Positions 11,018 to 21,433 of a stretch of 64,000 nucleotides of DNA are shown here, piece by piece. The translations under genes were made by a program, and so were the position numbers. The stretch is from assembly GCF_014201735.1 (NCBI RefSeq), contig NZ_JACHFE010000009.1, positions 105,022 to 169,021 of the forward strand, read 5' to 3'. The notes beneath the pieces were generated by a model. The model was not told the origin of the DNA. It saw only the letters and a list, made by a program, of their open reading frames with translations, and ran no database searches. The first letter of the stretch is position 1, and each line of letters opens with the position of its first letter. The DNA is from Marinobacter oulmenensis (lineage in GTDB: Bacteria; Pseudomonadota; Gammaproteobacteria; Pseudomonadales; Oleiphilaceae).

Positions 11018-11770
11018 ATGGCTCAGGTAAATATGCGTGACCTGCTCAAGGCAGGTGCTCACTTCGGTCACCAGACCCGTTACTGGAACCCGAAAATGTC
11101 CAAGTTCATTTTCGGTGCCCGCAACAAGATTCATATCATCAACCTCGAGCAGACTGTTCCTGCCATGGAAGAGGCTCTGAAGTTCATTCAGCAGCTGGCA
11201 GAGAACAAGAACAAGATTCTGTTCGTCGGTACCAAGCGTTCCGCCGCCAAGATCATTAAGGAAGAGGCACTGCGTGCCGGTCAGCCTTACGTGAACCATC
11301 GCTGGCTCGGCGGCATGCTGACCAACTACAAGACCATTCGTCAGTCCATCCGTCGCTATCGTGACCTGGAAGCCCAGAGCCAGGACGGTACGTTCGACAA
11401 GCTGACCAAGAAAGAAGCCCTGGATCGCACCCGCGAAATGGAACGCCTGGAGCGCTCCATCGGCGGTATCAAGGACATGGGCGGCCTGCCGGATGCCATG
11501 TTCGTGATCGACGTGGACCACGAGCGGATTGCTATCAAAGAAGCCAACAAGCTGGGTATCCCGGTTATTGGTGTTGTTGATACCAACAGCGATCCGGACG
11601 GCGTGGACTACGTGATCCCGGGTAACGATGACGCCATTCGCGCCATCCAGATCTACGTGAAAGCGGTTGCGGATTCCTGCATCGACGCAGCCCAGTCCGC
11701 CGGCTCCGGTGCGGACGAGTTTGTTGAAGTCAGTGAAGGTGCCGAAGGCGCTGAGCCGGCGGCCGAATAA
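11018..11770 (+). CDS. rpsB: 30S ribosomal protein S2
   Basis: A 250-residue S2 with the family start [20 protein letters not shown] and the signature [12 protein letters not shown]; part of the 30S head and needed for S1 binding. It has an acidic, Ala/Glu-rich tail as in relatives. Start at ATG 11018, preceded by AAGGT. It heads the rpsB-tsf-pyrH-frr block. S2 characteristically represses its own operon through the mRNA leader; the long leader here is consistent with that. Confidence 0.99.
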   Translation: MAQVNMRDLLKAGAHFGHQTRYWNPKMSKFIFGARNKIHIINLEQTVPAMEEALKFIQQLAENKNKILFVGTKRSAAKIIKEEALRAGQPYVNHRWLGGMLTNYKTIRQSIRRYRDLEAQSQDGTFDKLTKKEALDRTREMERLERSIGGIKDMGGLPDAMFVIDVDHERIAIKEANKLGIPVIGVVDTNSDPDGVDYVIPGNDDAIRAIQIYVKAVADSCIDAAQSAGSGADEFVEVSEGAEGAEPAAE

Positions 11771-11801
11771 GGTCACACCGGTTTCATAATTGAACTTCAG
11801 T

Positions 11802-11826
11802 GTGTACCCGGGGTGCCCGGGTACAC
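11802..11826 (+). terminator. Strong hairpin between rpsB and tsf (attenuator-like)
   Basis: GTGTACCCGGG and CCCGGGTACAC form a perfect 11-bp stem with a 3-base loop in the rpsB-tsf gap, without a T run behind it. Comparable intercistronic structures reduce or stabilise transcription into tsf in other gammaproteobacteria; whether this one terminates, pauses RNA polymerase or blocks 3' exonucleases cannot be told by eye. Confidence 0.6.
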
Positions 11827-11865
11827 CTGCCCCACCGAATTCGGACAAGTTAAAGAGGATTGAAC

Positions 11866-12735
11866 ATGGCTGCAATTACCGCTGCAATGGTCAAAGAGCT
11901 GCGTGAGCGTACCGGTCTTGGCATGATGGAATGCAAAAAAGCACTGGTAGAAGCTGAAGGCAGTGTTGAGGCGGCTATCGAAGAGCTGCGCAAGTCTTCA
12001 GGTCTGAAGGCTGCCAAGAAAGCCGGCCGTACCGCCGCTGAAGGCGTTTCCCTGATCAAGATCTCCGACGACAACACCGTTGCTTACATCCTGGAAGTCA
12101 ACTCCGAGACCGACTTTGTTGCTCGTGATGACAACTTCATGACCTTTGCCAACGAAGTTCTGGACGTTGCATTCAGCAACGGCGAGACCGACGTTGAAAA
12201 ACTGATGGACGGTGAACTGGAAACCAAGCGTAAAGAGCTGGTCCAGAAAATCGGTGAGAACATCACCGTTCGCCGTATCGTGAAAGTTGAAGGTCCGGTT
12301 GTCGGCGGCTACGTTCACAGCAACAGCAAGATCGCCTCCGTTGTCGCTCTGAGCGCCGGCGATCCGGAAGTGGCCCGTGACGTTGCCATGCACGCTGCTG
12401 CGGTTAACCCGCGCGTTGGCAAGCCGGAAGACATGCCGGAAGACGAGCTGGAAAAAGAAAAGGCCATCATCAAGGCTCAGCCGGATATGGAAGGCAAGCC
12501 TGCCGAGATCGTTGAGAAGATGATGGGTGGCCGTATCAAGAAGTTCCTCAAGGAAAACAGCCTTGTTGAACAGCCGTTCGTCAAGAATCCGGATCAGACC
12601 GTTGGTGAACTCATCAAGTCTGCCGGCGGCGAGCTGGTCGGTTTCGTTCGCCTGGAAGTGGGCGAAGGTATCGAGAAAGAAGAAGTGGATTTCGCAGCCG
12701 AAGTTGCTGCTGCAGCAGGTACTGGCAAGGCCTGA
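11866..12735 (+). CDS. tsf: Elongation factor Ts
   Basis: The 289-residue guanine nucleotide exchange factor of EF-Tu. It begins with the UBA-like domain ([17 protein letters not shown] near residue 10), then the core with the TDFVAR signature (near residue 80) that contacts EF-Tu and displaces magnesium and GDP, and a complete C-terminal module. The start is ATG 11866 after AAAGAGGA; a TTG two codons upstream is also in frame but less likely. It lies downstream of the rpsB hairpin. Confidence 0.98.
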   Translation: MAAITAAMVKELRERTGLGMMECKKALVEAEGSVEAAIEELRKSSGLKAAKKAGRTAAEGVSLIKISDDNTVAYILEVNSETDFVARDDNFMTFANEVLDVAFSNGETDVEKLMDGELETKRKELVQKIGENITVRRIVKVEGPVVGGYVHSNSKIASVVALSAGDPEVARDVAMHAAAVNPRVGKPEDMPEDELEKEKAIIKAQPDMEGKPAEIVEKMMGGRIKKFLKENSLVEQPFVKNPDQTVGELIKSAGGELVGFVRLEVGEGIEKEEVDFAAEVAAAAGTGKA

Positions 12736-12747
12736 TCCCCTTCGAAG

Positions 12748-12817
12748 CGCCGTCACGACAGTGGCGGCGTTACCCGAGTCTGCCACGTCAGTCGGGAGTT
12801 TCCCTGACTTTCGTGGC
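12748..12817 (+). repeat. Two consecutive hairpins in the tsf-pyrH gap
   Basis: The first hairpin pairs GCCGTCAC with GTGGCGGC across a GACA loop (12749-12768). The second pairs GCCACG..AGTC with GACT..CGTGGC (12782-12817). Neither has a T run. They sit where pyrH transcription could be partly separated from rpsB-tsf; a processing or attenuation role is inferred. Confidence 0.5.
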
Positions 12818-12915
12818 GGGCTTGTATCTGAGATACCCCTTTTGTGAGGAGTATGTCAGATACAGGCCTGAAGACCGCATACGCGGACAACCATCAGACG
12901 AAAAAGGGGATCGCC

Positions 12916-13644
12916 ATGCCGACAGCGTCGAAAAACCAGCCCAGATACAAACGTGTTCTGCTCAAGCTCAGTGGTGAAGCGCTGACGGGTGATCACGGTT
13001 TCGGTATTGATCCCAAAGTACTTGACCGCATGGCGCTGGAAATCGGCGCGCTGGTCGGTATTGGTGTACAGGTGGCGCTGGTTATCGGTGGTGGCAACCT
13101 GTTCCGGGGCGCGGCCCTGAACGCAGCGGGCCTGGACCGGGTAACCGGTGATCACATGGGAATGCTGGCCACCATGATGAACGGCCTGGCCATGCGTGAT
13201 GCCCTGGAGCGCTCGAACATCCGGACACGGGTCATGTCAGCGATCCCGATGAGCGGTATCGTTGAGCACTATGATCGCCGTCGTGCGGTGCGGGATCTGA
13301 AAGAAGGCGACGTGGTGATTTTTAGTGCCGGCACCGGCAATCCCTTCTTTACCACAGACTCAGCCGCCTGCCTGCGTGGCATCGAGATTGAGGCTGACGC
13401 GGTCCTGAAGGCCACCAAGGTGGACGGAGTCTATTCGGCTGATCCCAATATCGACCCGTCTGCACAAAAATACGACTATCTCACCTACGATGAAGTACTG
13501 GACAAGAAGCTTGGCGTGATGGATCTTACCGCCATCTGTCTGGCCCGGGATCATGGCATGCCGCTGCGGGTGTTCGATATGAACCGGCCCGGCGTCCTGA
13601 CCCGCATCGTGACGGGTGAGAAAGAAGGTACACTGATCGAATAA
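12916..13644 (+). CDS. pyrH: UMP kinase
   Basis: Phosphorylates UMP to UDP in pyrimidine nucleotide synthesis; a hexameric, allosteric enzyme of the amino-acid-kinase fold. The 242 residues include [12 protein letters not shown] near residue 10, the GGGNLFRG nucleotide-binding loop near residue 58, [15 protein letters not shown] near residue 136 and the C-terminal MDLTAICLA segment. The start is ATG 12916, 6 bases after AAGGGGA; the upstream in-frame ATGs at 12844 and 12853 would add up to 24 residues with no family counterpart. It precedes frr by 16 bases. Confidence 0.97.
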   Translation: MPTASKNQPRYKRVLLKLSGEALTGDHGFGIDPKVLDRMALEIGALVGIGVQVALVIGGGNLFRGAALNAAGLDRVTGDHMGMLATMMNGLAMRDALERSNIRTRVMSAIPMSGIVEHYDRRRAVRDLKEGDVVIFSAGTGNPFFTTDSAACLRGIEIEADAVLKATKVDGVYSADPNIDPSAQKYDYLTYDEVLDKKLGVMDLTAICLARDHGMPLRVFDMNRPGVLTRIVTGEKEGTLIE

Positions 13645-13660
13645 CAGCGAGGATGCTGAC

Positions 13661-14218
13661 GTGATTGATGACATCAAATCAGAAGCCGACAAAAAGATGC
13701 AGAAGGGTGTTGAGAACCTGTTCTCGGCATTCAAGAAAATCCGTACCGGCCGCGCGCATCCGGCCATTCTGGACAGTGTGATGGTGAGCTATTACGGCCA
13801 GGAAACGCCACTCAAGCAGGTGGCGAGCGTCAATGTTGAAGACAACCGGACGCTGGCAGTGTCACCCTGGGAAAAAACCATGATCCCGACCATCGAGAAA
13901 GCGATCATGATGTCGGATCTGGGCCTGAACCCGTCCTCCACCGGTGATGTGATCCGTGTGCCCATGCCCATGCTGACCGAGGAAAGCCGGAAGGAGATGG
14001 TCAAGCAGGCCAAGGCCGACGCCGAGCACGCGCGCGTTGCCATCCGCAGTGCCCGGCGCGATGCCAACAGCACAGTGAAGGAACTGCTCAAAGAGAAGGA
14101 AATCACCGAGGACGAGGAGCGTGGTGCCGAGGAGGAGATCCAGAAGCTGACTGACAAGTACATTGCTGAAGTCGATAAGGCGCTCAAGGCCAAGGAAGAA
14201 GACCTGATGGCGGTCTGA
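13661..14218 (+). CDS. frr: Ribosome recycling factor
   Basis: With EF-G it splits the post-termination ribosome. Exactly 185 residues, the standard length, with [13 protein letters not shown] near residue 27, a central QETPLKQVA strand and the long three-helix bundle at the ends ([17 protein letters not shown]). It starts with GTG 13661 preceded by GCGAGGA; no ATG lies in a suitable place. Fourth gene of the rpsB-tsf-pyrH-frr block and essential in E. coli. Confidence 0.97.
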   Translation: MIDDIKSEADKKMQKGVENLFSAFKKIRTGRAHPAILDSVMVSYYGQETPLKQVASVNVEDNRTLAVSPWEKTMIPTIEKAIMMSDLGLNPSSTGDVIRVPMPMLTEESRKEMVKQAKADAEHARVAIRSARRDANSTVKELLKEKEITEDEERGAEEEIQKLTDKYIAEVDKALKAKEEDLMAV

Positions 14219-14275
14219 CCGCCCTTACACTCAACGGGTAATGGCGACGGGCGGCCCCGTCGCACAGAGGACTTC

Positions 14276-15043
14276 ATGACGGCAAAACCAACCGCGCAGA
14301 TACCGGTGGCGGCAGGCACCCGTCCCCGGCATGTCGCCATTATCATGGATGGCAACAACCGGTGGGCGAAGGCCCATAAGCTTAAGGGAGTGGCGGGCCA
14401 TAAGGCCGGTGTGGATTCGGTCAAGGCCGTGGTTGAGACCTGCGCCCGGGAAGGCGTTGAAGTCCTCACGCTGTTCGCGTTTTCCAGTGAAAACTGGCGC
14501 CGCCCCAAGGATGAGGTGTCGGCCCTCATGCGCCTGTTTCTCATAGCCCTTGAAAGGGAGGTGCGAAAGCTGCACCGGAACAACCTGCGGCTGCGCATGA
14601 TTGGTGACCGTTCCGCTTTCAGTCCGGCCATTCAGGATCATATGGCGAAGGCCGAGGAACTGACCCGACACAATACCGGTATGACCCTGGTAATTGCTGC
14701 CAATTACGGTGGTCACTGGGACATCACTCAAGCCACCCAGGCGGTGGCCCGGCAGGTCCAGTCGGGCGAGTTGAGTCCGGCGGATATCACCGAGGATGTC
14801 ATCCAGCAACATCTGTCTATCGGCGACCTTCCCATGCCGGATCTGCTGATTCGTACGGCCGGCGAGCAGCGCATCAGCAATTTCCTCCTCTGGCATCTCG
14901 CCTACACCGAGTTCTACTTTTCCCAGGTCTACTGGCCGGACTTCAAGGCCGAGCAGATGCGGGAGGCGCTTTTGGCCTACAGTGGTCGCAAGCGAAGGTT
15001 TGGCCAGACCGACGACCAGATCACTGCCCATCTTTCCGAATAA
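14276..15043 (+). CDS. uppS: Undecaprenyl diphosphate synthase (cis-prenyltransferase)
   Basis: Condenses eight isopentenyl diphosphates onto farnesyl diphosphate in cis to make the C55 carrier lipid for peptidoglycan and O-antigen. A 255-residue cis-IPPS-family enzyme. Signature VAIIMDGNNRWAK near residue 20 contains the catalytic Asp; FAFSSENWRRP near residue 67 and the C-terminal DLLIRTAGEQRISNFLLW complete the set. The start is ATG 14276 after AGAGGAC. It precedes cdsA by 24 bases, linking cell-wall lipid carrier and phospholipid precursor supply. Confidence 0.97.
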   Translation: MTAKPTAQIPVAAGTRPRHVAIIMDGNNRWAKAHKLKGVAGHKAGVDSVKAVVETCAREGVEVLTLFAFSSENWRRPKDEVSALMRLFLIALEREVRKLHRNNLRLRMIGDRSAFSPAIQDHMAKAEELTRHNTGMTLVIAANYGGHWDITQATQAVARQVQSGELSPADITEDVIQQHLSIGDLPMPDLLIRTAGEQRISNFLLWHLAYTEFYFSQVYWPDFKAEQMREALLAYSGRKRRFGQTDDQITAHLSE

Positions 15044-15067
15044 CAACGCGATAAAGCGACCCGAACC

Positions 15068-15907
15068 GTGCTCAAAACCCGAATCATCACTGCTCTGATC
15101 CTGGCCCCCATTGCCATTGGCGGGATCTTCTTCCTGCCGCCTCTTGGTTTTGCCCTGTTTACCGGTGTGGCGATCACACTGGGCGCCTGGGAGTGGGCAA
15201 ATATGTCCGGTATGACCGGTCAGGCCAGTCGCGTGGCTTATGCCCTGATGGTGGCGGCACTGATGGTTCTGCTGGTTAACGTGCCCAAGGTGGCGATGCT
15301 GTGGCTGGCTCTGGCCTGGTGGCTGCTCTGTTTCCGGCTCGTGTCCCGTTATCCAGAGGGCGCGAATAGCTGGGGCGGCCGGATCCCCCGGGGCGTTATG
15401 GGGCTGGCGGTGCTTTTGCCTGCCTGGGTCGGTCTGAATCACCTGCGTATCGGTGAACTGCAGTTTGGTGTTTTTGATAACAGCCTGCTGGCGATTCTCT
15501 ACATATTCCTCGTGGTGTGGGTTGCGGATATCGGCGCTTACTTTGCCGGCAAGGCCTTTGGACGGGCGAAACTGGCTCCCAGGGTCAGTCCGGGCAAGTC
15601 CTGGGCGGGCGTCTGGGGTGGTCTGACGGCTGTTGCGGTCCTTGCGATCGCGGCGGGGACGATTGCAGAGGCAGGCTGGAGCCAGACCTTCCTGCTGGTT
15701 GTGGCCAGCCTGGCCACGGGCCTGGTGTCGGTTCTCGGGGATCTCCTGGAAAGCATGCTCAAGCGTTTCCGCGGCATTAAAGACAGCAGCCATTTATTGC
15801 CCGGGCACGGAGGTATCATGGATCGCATTGACAGTCTGACCGCAGCTATCCCGGTGTTCGCACTGATTGTCACGTTGCTGGGCTGGCTCGAAACGGGTTA
15901 CTGGTGA
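15068..15907 (+). CDS. cdsA: Phosphatidate cytidylyltransferase
   Basis: Makes CDP-diacylglycerol from phosphatidic acid and CTP, the branch point of phospholipid synthesis. A 279-residue polytopic inner-membrane protein with about eight hydrophobic segments from residue 5 on. The family signature lies near the C-terminus ([18 protein letters not shown], then [14 protein letters not shown]), with the metal-binding Asp residues visible. The start is GTG 15068 ([10 protein letters not shown]); no better ATG is present. Its TGA stop shares a base with the dxr ATG, indicating coupling. Confidence 0.95.
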   Translation: MLKTRIITALILAPIAIGGIFFLPPLGFALFTGVAITLGAWEWANMSGMTGQASRVAYALMVAALMVLLVNVPKVAMLWLALAWWLLCFRLVSRYPEGANSWGGRIPRGVMGLAVLLPAWVGLNHLRIGELQFGVFDNSLLAILYIFLVVWVADIGAYFAGKAFGRAKLAPRVSPGKSWAGVWGGLTAVAVLAIAAGTIAEAGWSQTFLLVVASLATGLVSVLGDLLESMLKRFRGIKDSSHLLPGHGGIMDRIDSLTAAIPVFALIVTLLGWLETGYW

Positions 15908-17094
15908 TGGCGGACAAGCGCAGCGTAACCGTTCTTGGGGCAACCGGCTCCATTGGCCTGAGCACACTGGATGTGATCCGGCGGCATCCGGACCGTTTTG
16001 AGGTACAGGCACTGACGGCTGGGAGCCGGGCCCGGGAACTGGCGGCCCTGTGCCGTGAATTCCTTCCGGAGGTGGCCGTCATGGCCGATCCCCTGGCAGC
16101 GGAAGAGCTTTCCGGCCTGTTGGTGGACTGCCCCGAAATACGCGTGCTCTCCGGTGAGGAAGGGCTCTGTGAAGTGGCCGCTGGTGCTGGTTCGGATACA
16201 GTTATGTCGGCGATTGTCGGAGCGGCGGGACTGGCTCCCACGCTGGCCGCCGTTCGCGCAGGAAAGCGGGTGCTGCTGGCCAACAAGGAAGCTCTGGTCA
16301 TGTCCGGGCAGCTACTGATGGATGCGGTGACGGAATGCGGTGCTGAACTGCTCCCTATTGACTCCGAGCACAATGCCATTTTCCAGTGCCTGCCGGCCGA
16401 CAAGGTTCGTGATCCCGAGGCTGCGGGAATCAAACGGATTCTCCTTACGGCTTCCGGGGGACCGTTCCGTGAGCTCTCCGCCAGGGCCCTTCGTGACGTA
16501 ACGCCGAGCCAGGCCTGTGCCCACCCGAACTGGTCCATGGGCCGGAAGATTTCGGTGGACTCGGCGACCCTGATGAACAAGGGGCTGGAACTGATCGAGG
16601 CCTGCTGGTTGTTCAATACCTCCCCGGAAACCGTGGAGGTTCATGTGCATCCGGAGAGTATTATCCATTCCATGGTGGAATACGCCGACGGCTCGGTTCT
16701 GGCCCAGTTGGGTAGTCCGGATATGCGCACCCCGATTGCCAATGGCCTGGCCTGGCCGGAGCGTATTGATGCGGGCGTACCGTCCCTGGATCTGTTTGCC
16801 ATTGGGCGTTTCCATTTCGAGCGCCCGGACCTGGACCGCTTTCCCTGCCTGCGACTGGCTGCCGAGGCTTTTGCCCGGGGTGGCACCGCGCCGGCCGTTC
16901 TGAATGCGGCCAATGAAGTCGCGGTCGGAGCCTTTCTGGATGGCGGGCTGTGCTTTGCCGATATCCCCGTTATCATAGAGCGCACGATGCTGGCGGTGGA
17001 CGTCACTCCGGCTGACAGCTTTGACATTATCTTTGCCAAGGATGCCGAGGCCAGGGCGGTGGCCCGGGAACAGGTGCACCGTCTTGCGGTCTGA
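15907..17094 (+). CDS. dxr: 1-deoxy-D-xylulose 5-phosphate reductoisomerase
   Basis: Converts DXP to MEP with NADPH, the committed step of the non-mevalonate isoprenoid pathway and the fosmidomycin target. The 395 residues begin with the NADPH-binding [27 protein letters not shown] near residue 125, [13 protein letters not shown] near residue 155, and ASGGPFRE near residue 185 follow. The start is ATG 15907, overlapping the cdsA stop as TGATG. It supplies precursors for the undecaprenyl carrier made by UppS two genes upstream. Confidence 0.96.
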   Translation: MADKRSVTVLGATGSIGLSTLDVIRRHPDRFEVQALTAGSRARELAALCREFLPEVAVMADPLAAEELSGLLVDCPEIRVLSGEEGLCEVAAGAGSDTVMSAIVGAAGLAPTLAAVRAGKRVLLANKEALVMSGQLLMDAVTECGAELLPIDSEHNAIFQCLPADKVRDPEAAGIKRILLTASGGPFRELSARALRDVTPSQACAHPNWSMGRKISVDSATLMNKGLELIEACWLFNTSPETVEVHVHPESIIHSMVEYADGSVLAQLGSPDMRTPIANGLAWPERIDAGVPSLDLFAIGRFHFERPDLDRFPCLRLAAEAFARGGTAPAVLNAANEVAVGAFLDGGLCFADIPVIIERTMLAVDVTPADSFDIIFAKDAEARAVAREQVHRLAV

Positions 17095-17137
17095 ATCCGG
17101 CATATCCCCGAGTCTCTGGCGAGGAACCGTATAACCT

Positions 17138-18490
17138 ATGCAGATCATTCAGACGTTGTTGGCACTGGCGTTGACGCTGGGCATCCTGGTAACGCTCCAC
17201 GAGTATGGACATTTCTGGGTCGCCCGCCGGTGTGGTGTCAAGGTTCTGCGGTTTTCTGTGGGCTTCGGCAAGCCTCTGTTCTCCTGGTATGACCGGCAGG
17301 GTACGGAATACGCAATTGCAGCGATTCCCCTCGGTGGCTACGTCAAGATGCTGGATGAGAGGGAAGGGCCGGTGCCCGAAGAGCTGCGGGATCAGGCTTT
17401 TACCTCCAAGCCGCCCCTGCAGCGCATCGCGATCGCCTCGGCCGGTCCTCTGGCAAACTTTATCTTTGCGATTTTTGCCTACTGGCTGTTGAGCGTGGTT
17501 GGTGTGACTACCCTGGCTCCGGTCGTGGGGCAGGTTAGCCCGGACAGTGTGGCTGACAGGGTTGGCTTGCAGCGCGGCATGGAGATTCACGCGGTCGATG
17601 GTCACCGGGTGACATCGTGGCGGGATGTGAACATGCGCCTGCTGGAACGTACCGGTGAGCAGGGTCAGGTGTCGCTTGAGGTGTCGGAAGACCGCGGGGC
17701 ACGGGGCACGTTAACCGGGGCTCTGCAGGGCTGGAGCCTGAATGAGGAAACGCCGGACCCTCTGGCAGAGTTTGGTATTTCGCCCTGGCGCCCGGAGGTG
17801 CCTGCTGTTCTGGGCCAGGTGACCGACAATGGCCGGGCGAAAGCGGCGGGACTTGAGCCGGGTGATCGTATTGTCGCGGTCGATGGTGAGCCGGTAGCTG
17901 ACTGGTATGACCTGGTGGAGCACATCCAGGGCGCTCCCGAGAAGACGCTTGAATTGACCATTGAAAGGAATGGCGAAACCCGGAATCTGGCGGTGCGCCC
18001 GGAATCCCGCACGCTTGAAAACGGCCGGGAGATCGGTTTTGTGGGCGCCGGAGCCGCCTCCGTGGATTGGCCGGAGGAGTTCCAGCGTGAGGTCCGCTTC
18101 GGGCCCCTGGCGGCGATTCCTAACGCTCTGAATGAAACCTGGGCGGATACCCGTTTGACTCTGGTGGCCATTGAGAAGATGATCACCGGTCTGTTGTCAC
18201 CCAGGAACCTGAGTGGCCCGATCACCATTGCAAGGGTGGCTGAGGCCAGTGTAAGTTCCGGTTTCGAGGATTTTATCCGCTTTCTGGCCTATCTGAGCGT
18301 CAGTCTGGGTATCCTCAACCTGCTGCCGGTGCCGGTTCTGGACGGTGGCCATATTGTTTATTACACCATCGAAGCCATTCGCGGGAGGCCGGTGTCCGAG
18401 CAGGCGCAGGCCATTGGATTACGAATTGGTATGGCTTTGATTCTGACTTTAATGATGTTTGCTCTTTACAACGACCTGATGCGATTGTGA
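17138..18490 (+). CDS. rseP: RIP zinc metalloprotease (site-2 protease)
   Basis: Intramembrane protease that cleaves RseA after DegS, releasing sigma-E in the envelope stress response, and removes signal-peptide remnants. The 450-residue, multi-span protein has the zinc motif HEYGH (near residue 22) in the first membrane segment, two tandem PDZ domains (about 125-195 and 220-300) and the third zinc ligand in the LNLLPVPVLDGGHI motif near residue 390. Start at ATG 17138. Its place directly before bamA is conserved; the stress it monitors is misfolded outer-membrane proteins handled by BamA. Confidence 0.96.
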   Translation: MQIIQTLLALALTLGILVTLHEYGHFWVARRCGVKVLRFSVGFGKPLFSWYDRQGTEYAIAAIPLGGYVKMLDEREGPVPEELRDQAFTSKPPLQRIAIASAGPLANFIFAIFAYWLLSVVGVTTLAPVVGQVSPDSVADRVGLQRGMEIHAVDGHRVTSWRDVNMRLLERTGEQGQVSLEVSEDRGARGTLTGALQGWSLNEETPDPLAEFGISPWRPEVPAVLGQVTDNGRAKAAGLEPGDRIVAVDGEPVADWYDLVEHIQGAPEKTLELTIERNGETRNLAVRPESRTLENGREIGFVGAGAASVDWPEEFQREVRFGPLAAIPNALNETWADTRLTLVAIEKMITGLLSPRNLSGPITIARVAEASVSSGFEDFIRFLAYLSVSLGILNLLPVPVLDGGHIVYYTIEAIRGRPVSEQAQAIGLRIGMALILTLMMFALYNDLMRL

Positions 18491-18535
18491 GAATTGCCAG
18501 CTCTTTACCGCACATTAACCAGGCGATATAACCGA

Positions 18536-20854
18536 ATGAGACGTTCCCTTCTAGCTGTAGCCATTGGCCTTGCGATTAATGCAACCGGTATGAAGCCAGC
18601 CTTGGCGGATGAATTTACGGTTGCGGATATTGAGGTCGAGGGCCTTCAGAGGGTGTCGGCAGGTTCGGTGTTTTCCTCATTTCCGGTCAATATCGGCCAG
18701 CAGATCGATGAGACTCGTCTCGCATCGGCGATCAAGGAGTTGTTCCGCAGCGGCCTTTTTACCGATATTGAGGTGGCTCGCGACGGCAACGTGCTGATCG
18801 TGAATGTGGAAGAACGTCCCTCCATTTCATCCATCGAGATTGAAGGCAACGACAACATCGAAAGCGATATGCTGCTGGATGCACTGTCGGACGCCGGTAT
18901 GCAGGAAGGCGAAGTGTTCCAGCGCGCGACCCTGGAACGCCTGGAACTGGAAATCCTGCGTTCCTACATCGCCCAGGGGCGTTACAACGCAAGGGTGACC
19001 GCCACCGCAGAACCCCAGCCGCAGAACCGGGTGGCTATCCACCTGGACATCAATGAAGGTTCGGTGGCATCCATCCAGCACATCAACATTATCGGCAACC
19101 GGGATTTCTCCGAAGAGGAACTGACCGACCTGTTCGAGTTGCGTACCAGCAGTTGGTGGAACTCGCTGACCAACAAGGACAAGTACGCCCGTGAGCGCCT
19201 CAGTGGTGATCTCGAAACCCTGAGGTCCTACTACCTTGACCGTGGTTACCTCGATTTCAATGTTGAATCCAGCCAGGTCTCGATCTCGCCGGATAAACAG
19301 CAGGTCTTCATTGCCATTTCCATCAACGAAGGCAAGCAGTACACCATATCCGATATCCGGCTGCGTGGTGACCTGATTGTCGGCGAGGAGGAACTGCGCA
19401 AGCTGATTCCGGTGGAGGAAGGCGACGTATTCTCCAGGGCCAAGATGACCTCCATCTCGGAATCCCTGTCCTACCGTCTGGGACGCGAGGGGTATGCTTT
19501 TGCCAACGTTGACGCGGTACCCGAGCCGGATGGCGAAGACACTGCGACCGTCACCTTTTACGTGGAACCGGGCAAGCGCGCCTATGTGCGCCGGATTAAC
19601 TTTGAGGGCAATGTCTCCACCAAGGACGAGGTGTTGCGCCAGGAAATGACACAGATGGAGGGCGGCGTCGCCTCCACTGACCGCATCGAGTTCTCCAAGG
19701 ATCAGCTTGACCGCCTCGGCTTTTTCCAGACGGTTGAAGTGGATACCGTGCCGGTTCCCGGCACCGACGATCTGGTGGATGTAAACTATTCCGTGCAGGA
19801 GCAGCCGACAGGCAGTCTGTCTGCCTCTGTTGGCTTCTCACAGAGCTCCGGCATCATTCTCGGGGCCTCCGTTTCCGAGAACAATTTCTTCGGGACCGGT
19901 AAGCGGGCTTCCTTCGGTGTCAATGTCAGCGATTCGGTGAAGAGCGCCAATATCTCCTACACCGATCCCTATTACACCGTGGATGGCGTCAGCCGTGGCT
20001 TCAGCGTCTTCGGTCGCCAGACCGATTACGACGAAGAGGACATCTCTTCCTACCTGCTGGATGAGTATGGTGCCAAGCTGACCTTCGGTTACCCGACGGA
20101 TGCCTTTACCCGCATCAACTTTGGTCTGGGCGTGACACAGTCCAAGGTAAAAGATGGTCGCTACACCTCGACCGAAGTGCTGGAGTTCATGGAAGAGGAA
20201 GGCAATTCCTTCGTTAACTACTTCCTGTCCGGCAGCTGGCGGCGTAGCACCCTCAACCGCGGGGTTCTGCCGACCGACGGATACAGCCATTCCCTGTCGC
20301 TGGATGTGGCGGTTCCCGGCAGTGACCTGACGTTCTACAAAACCAGTTACAAGACCAACTATTACTTCCCGCTGACCGATAGTCAGCGTTGGGTCGTGCG
20401 GCTGCGTGGTGAAATTGGCTACGGCGACGGCTATGGCGATCGGTCCCGTATGCCATTCTATGAGCACTACTACGCCGGCGGCTTTGGTTCGGTTCGTGGC
20501 TACGAAGCCAATTCCCTGGGGAATACGGTGGTCAGCAATTACGATGGCGATGAGGATCCGTTCGGCGGCAACCTGCTGACCGAAGCTGGTATGGAGTTCA
20601 TTGTGCCTACCCCCTTTGCCGGTGATACCCGCTCCATGCGTACTTCCCTGTTTGTCGACGCTGGCCAGGTATTTGATACCGACAGTGAGCCGGCTTACGA
20701 TCCGGATCTGGGTGAAATCCGCGCGGCAGCCGGTGTAAGTTTCCAGTGGATCACGGCGGTTGGCCCGCTGGCATTCAGCCTGGCCAAGCCTCTGAATGAC
20801 CAGGCGGAAGACGATACCCAGGTATTCCAGTTCTCGCTGGGTCAGACGTTCTGA
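18536..20854 (+). CDS. bamA: Outer membrane protein assembly factor BamA
   Basis: The central, essential component of the BAM complex, which folds and inserts beta-barrel proteins. 772 residues: a signal peptide ending ALADEF, five POTRA domains (about 25-425, each with a conserved GNxxxxxxxL/I pattern) and a C-terminal 16-strand Omp85 barrel. Barrel landmarks are visible: the VRGY motif of loop 6 (GSVRGYEANSLG near residue 655) and the C-terminal F (FSLGQTF). The start ATG 18536 follows AGGCG; the frame continues 14 codons upstream but would spoil the signal peptide. Followed at 39 bases by skp, its periplasmic chaperone partner. Confidence 0.98.
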   Translation: MRRSLLAVAIGLAINATGMKPALADEFTVADIEVEGLQRVSAGSVFSSFPVNIGQQIDETRLASAIKELFRSGLFTDIEVARDGNVLIVNVEERPSISSIEIEGNDNIESDMLLDALSDAGMQEGEVFQRATLERLELEILRSYIAQGRYNARVTATAEPQPQNRVAIHLDINEGSVASIQHINIIGNRDFSEEELTDLFELRTSSWWNSLTNKDKYARERLSGDLETLRSYYLDRGYLDFNVESSQVSISPDKQQVFIAISINEGKQYTISDIRLRGDLIVGEEELRKLIPVEEGDVFSRAKMTSISESLSYRLGREGYAFANVDAVPEPDGEDTATVTFYVEPGKRAYVRRINFEGNVSTKDEVLRQEMTQMEGGVASTDRIEFSKDQLDRLGFFQTVEVDTVPVPGTDDLVDVNYSVQEQPTGSLSASVGFSQSSGIILGASVSENNFFGTGKRASFGVNVSDSVKSANISYTDPYYTVDGVSRGFSVFGRQTDYDEEDISSYLLDEYGAKLTFGYPTDAFTRINFGLGVTQSKVKDGRYTSTEVLEFMEEEGNSFVNYFLSGSWRRSTLNRGVLPTDGYSHSLSLDVAVPGSDLTFYKTSYKTNYYFPLTDSQRWVVRLRGEIGYGDGYGDRSRMPFYEHYYAGGFGSVRGYEANSLGNTVVSNYDGDEDPFGGNLLTEAGMEFIVPTPFAGDTRSMRTSLFVDAGQVFDTDSEPAYDPDLGEIRAAAGVSFQWITAVGPLAFSLAKPLNDQAEDDTQVFQFSLGQTF

Positions 20855-20893
20855 CGCCTGCGGAAAGCACGATAAAAATTCAAGGAGACTGAC

Positions 20894-21394
20894 ATGACCC
20901 GCATTCTCACCGTTCTGGGCACGGCCCTGCTGATGGCGTTTTCCGTACAGGTAAGCGCAGAAACCCGGATTGGGGTCGTAGACCTGCGCCAGGCGTTGTT
21001 TTCCTCCAACGATGCCAAGTCTTTCAGTGAGCAGTTGCAGCAGGACTTCAGTGGCGATGAAGCCCGCGTCCGTGAGGCGCAGGAGGAAGCCCGCAAGCTT
21101 CGTGACCGGCTGCAGAAAGACGGCGCCATGATGAACGAGAGCGAACGTCAGGAATTGACCGGTCAGTTCCAGCAAAAGGTTCAGGAATTTAATACGATGA
21201 AGCAGCGCCTGGATCAGGCCGTCGCTCAGCGTAAACAAACGTTCGTGGAAAACGAACGGCCGGAGATGGACGCGGCGGTCCAGGAACTGATGGAAGAGCA
21301 CGATCTTGATCTAATCCTGCCGAGTGATGCGGTGGTGTATGTGAACCCCGAAATGAACCTGACCGACCAACTGCTGGAAAAACTGAACAACTGA
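20894..21394 (+). CDS. skp: Periplasmic chaperone Skp/OmpH
   Basis: Periplasmic trimeric chaperone that holds unfolded outer-membrane proteins on their way to BamA. 166 residues with a clear signal peptide (cleavage after QVSAE-type sequence near residue 22), a short beta core starting RIGVVDLRQALF, and a long alpha-helical, charged coiled-coil middle forming the tentacles. Start ATG 20894 follows AAGGAG. It has the usual position between bamA and lpxD. Confidence 0.93.
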   Translation: MTRILTVLGTALLMAFSVQVSAETRIGVVDLRQALFSSNDAKSFSEQLQQDFSGDEARVREAQEEARKLRDRLQKDGAMMNESERQELTGQFQQKVQEFNTMKQRLDQAVAQRKQTFVENERPEMDAAVQELMEEHDLDLILPSDAVVYVNPEMNLTDQLLEKLNN

Positions 21395-21433
21395 TCAATG
21401 TGGGGCTCCCCGGCCCCGGTACTGGAGACGGCG

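Noticed and set aside
14231..15793. 520-residue minus-strand open frame
   Set aside because: It is the antisense shadow of uppS and cdsA, both supported by clear motifs; the translation has no family character.
19838..21301. 487-residue minus-strand open frame
   Set aside because: Antisense to bamA and skp, which are certain.
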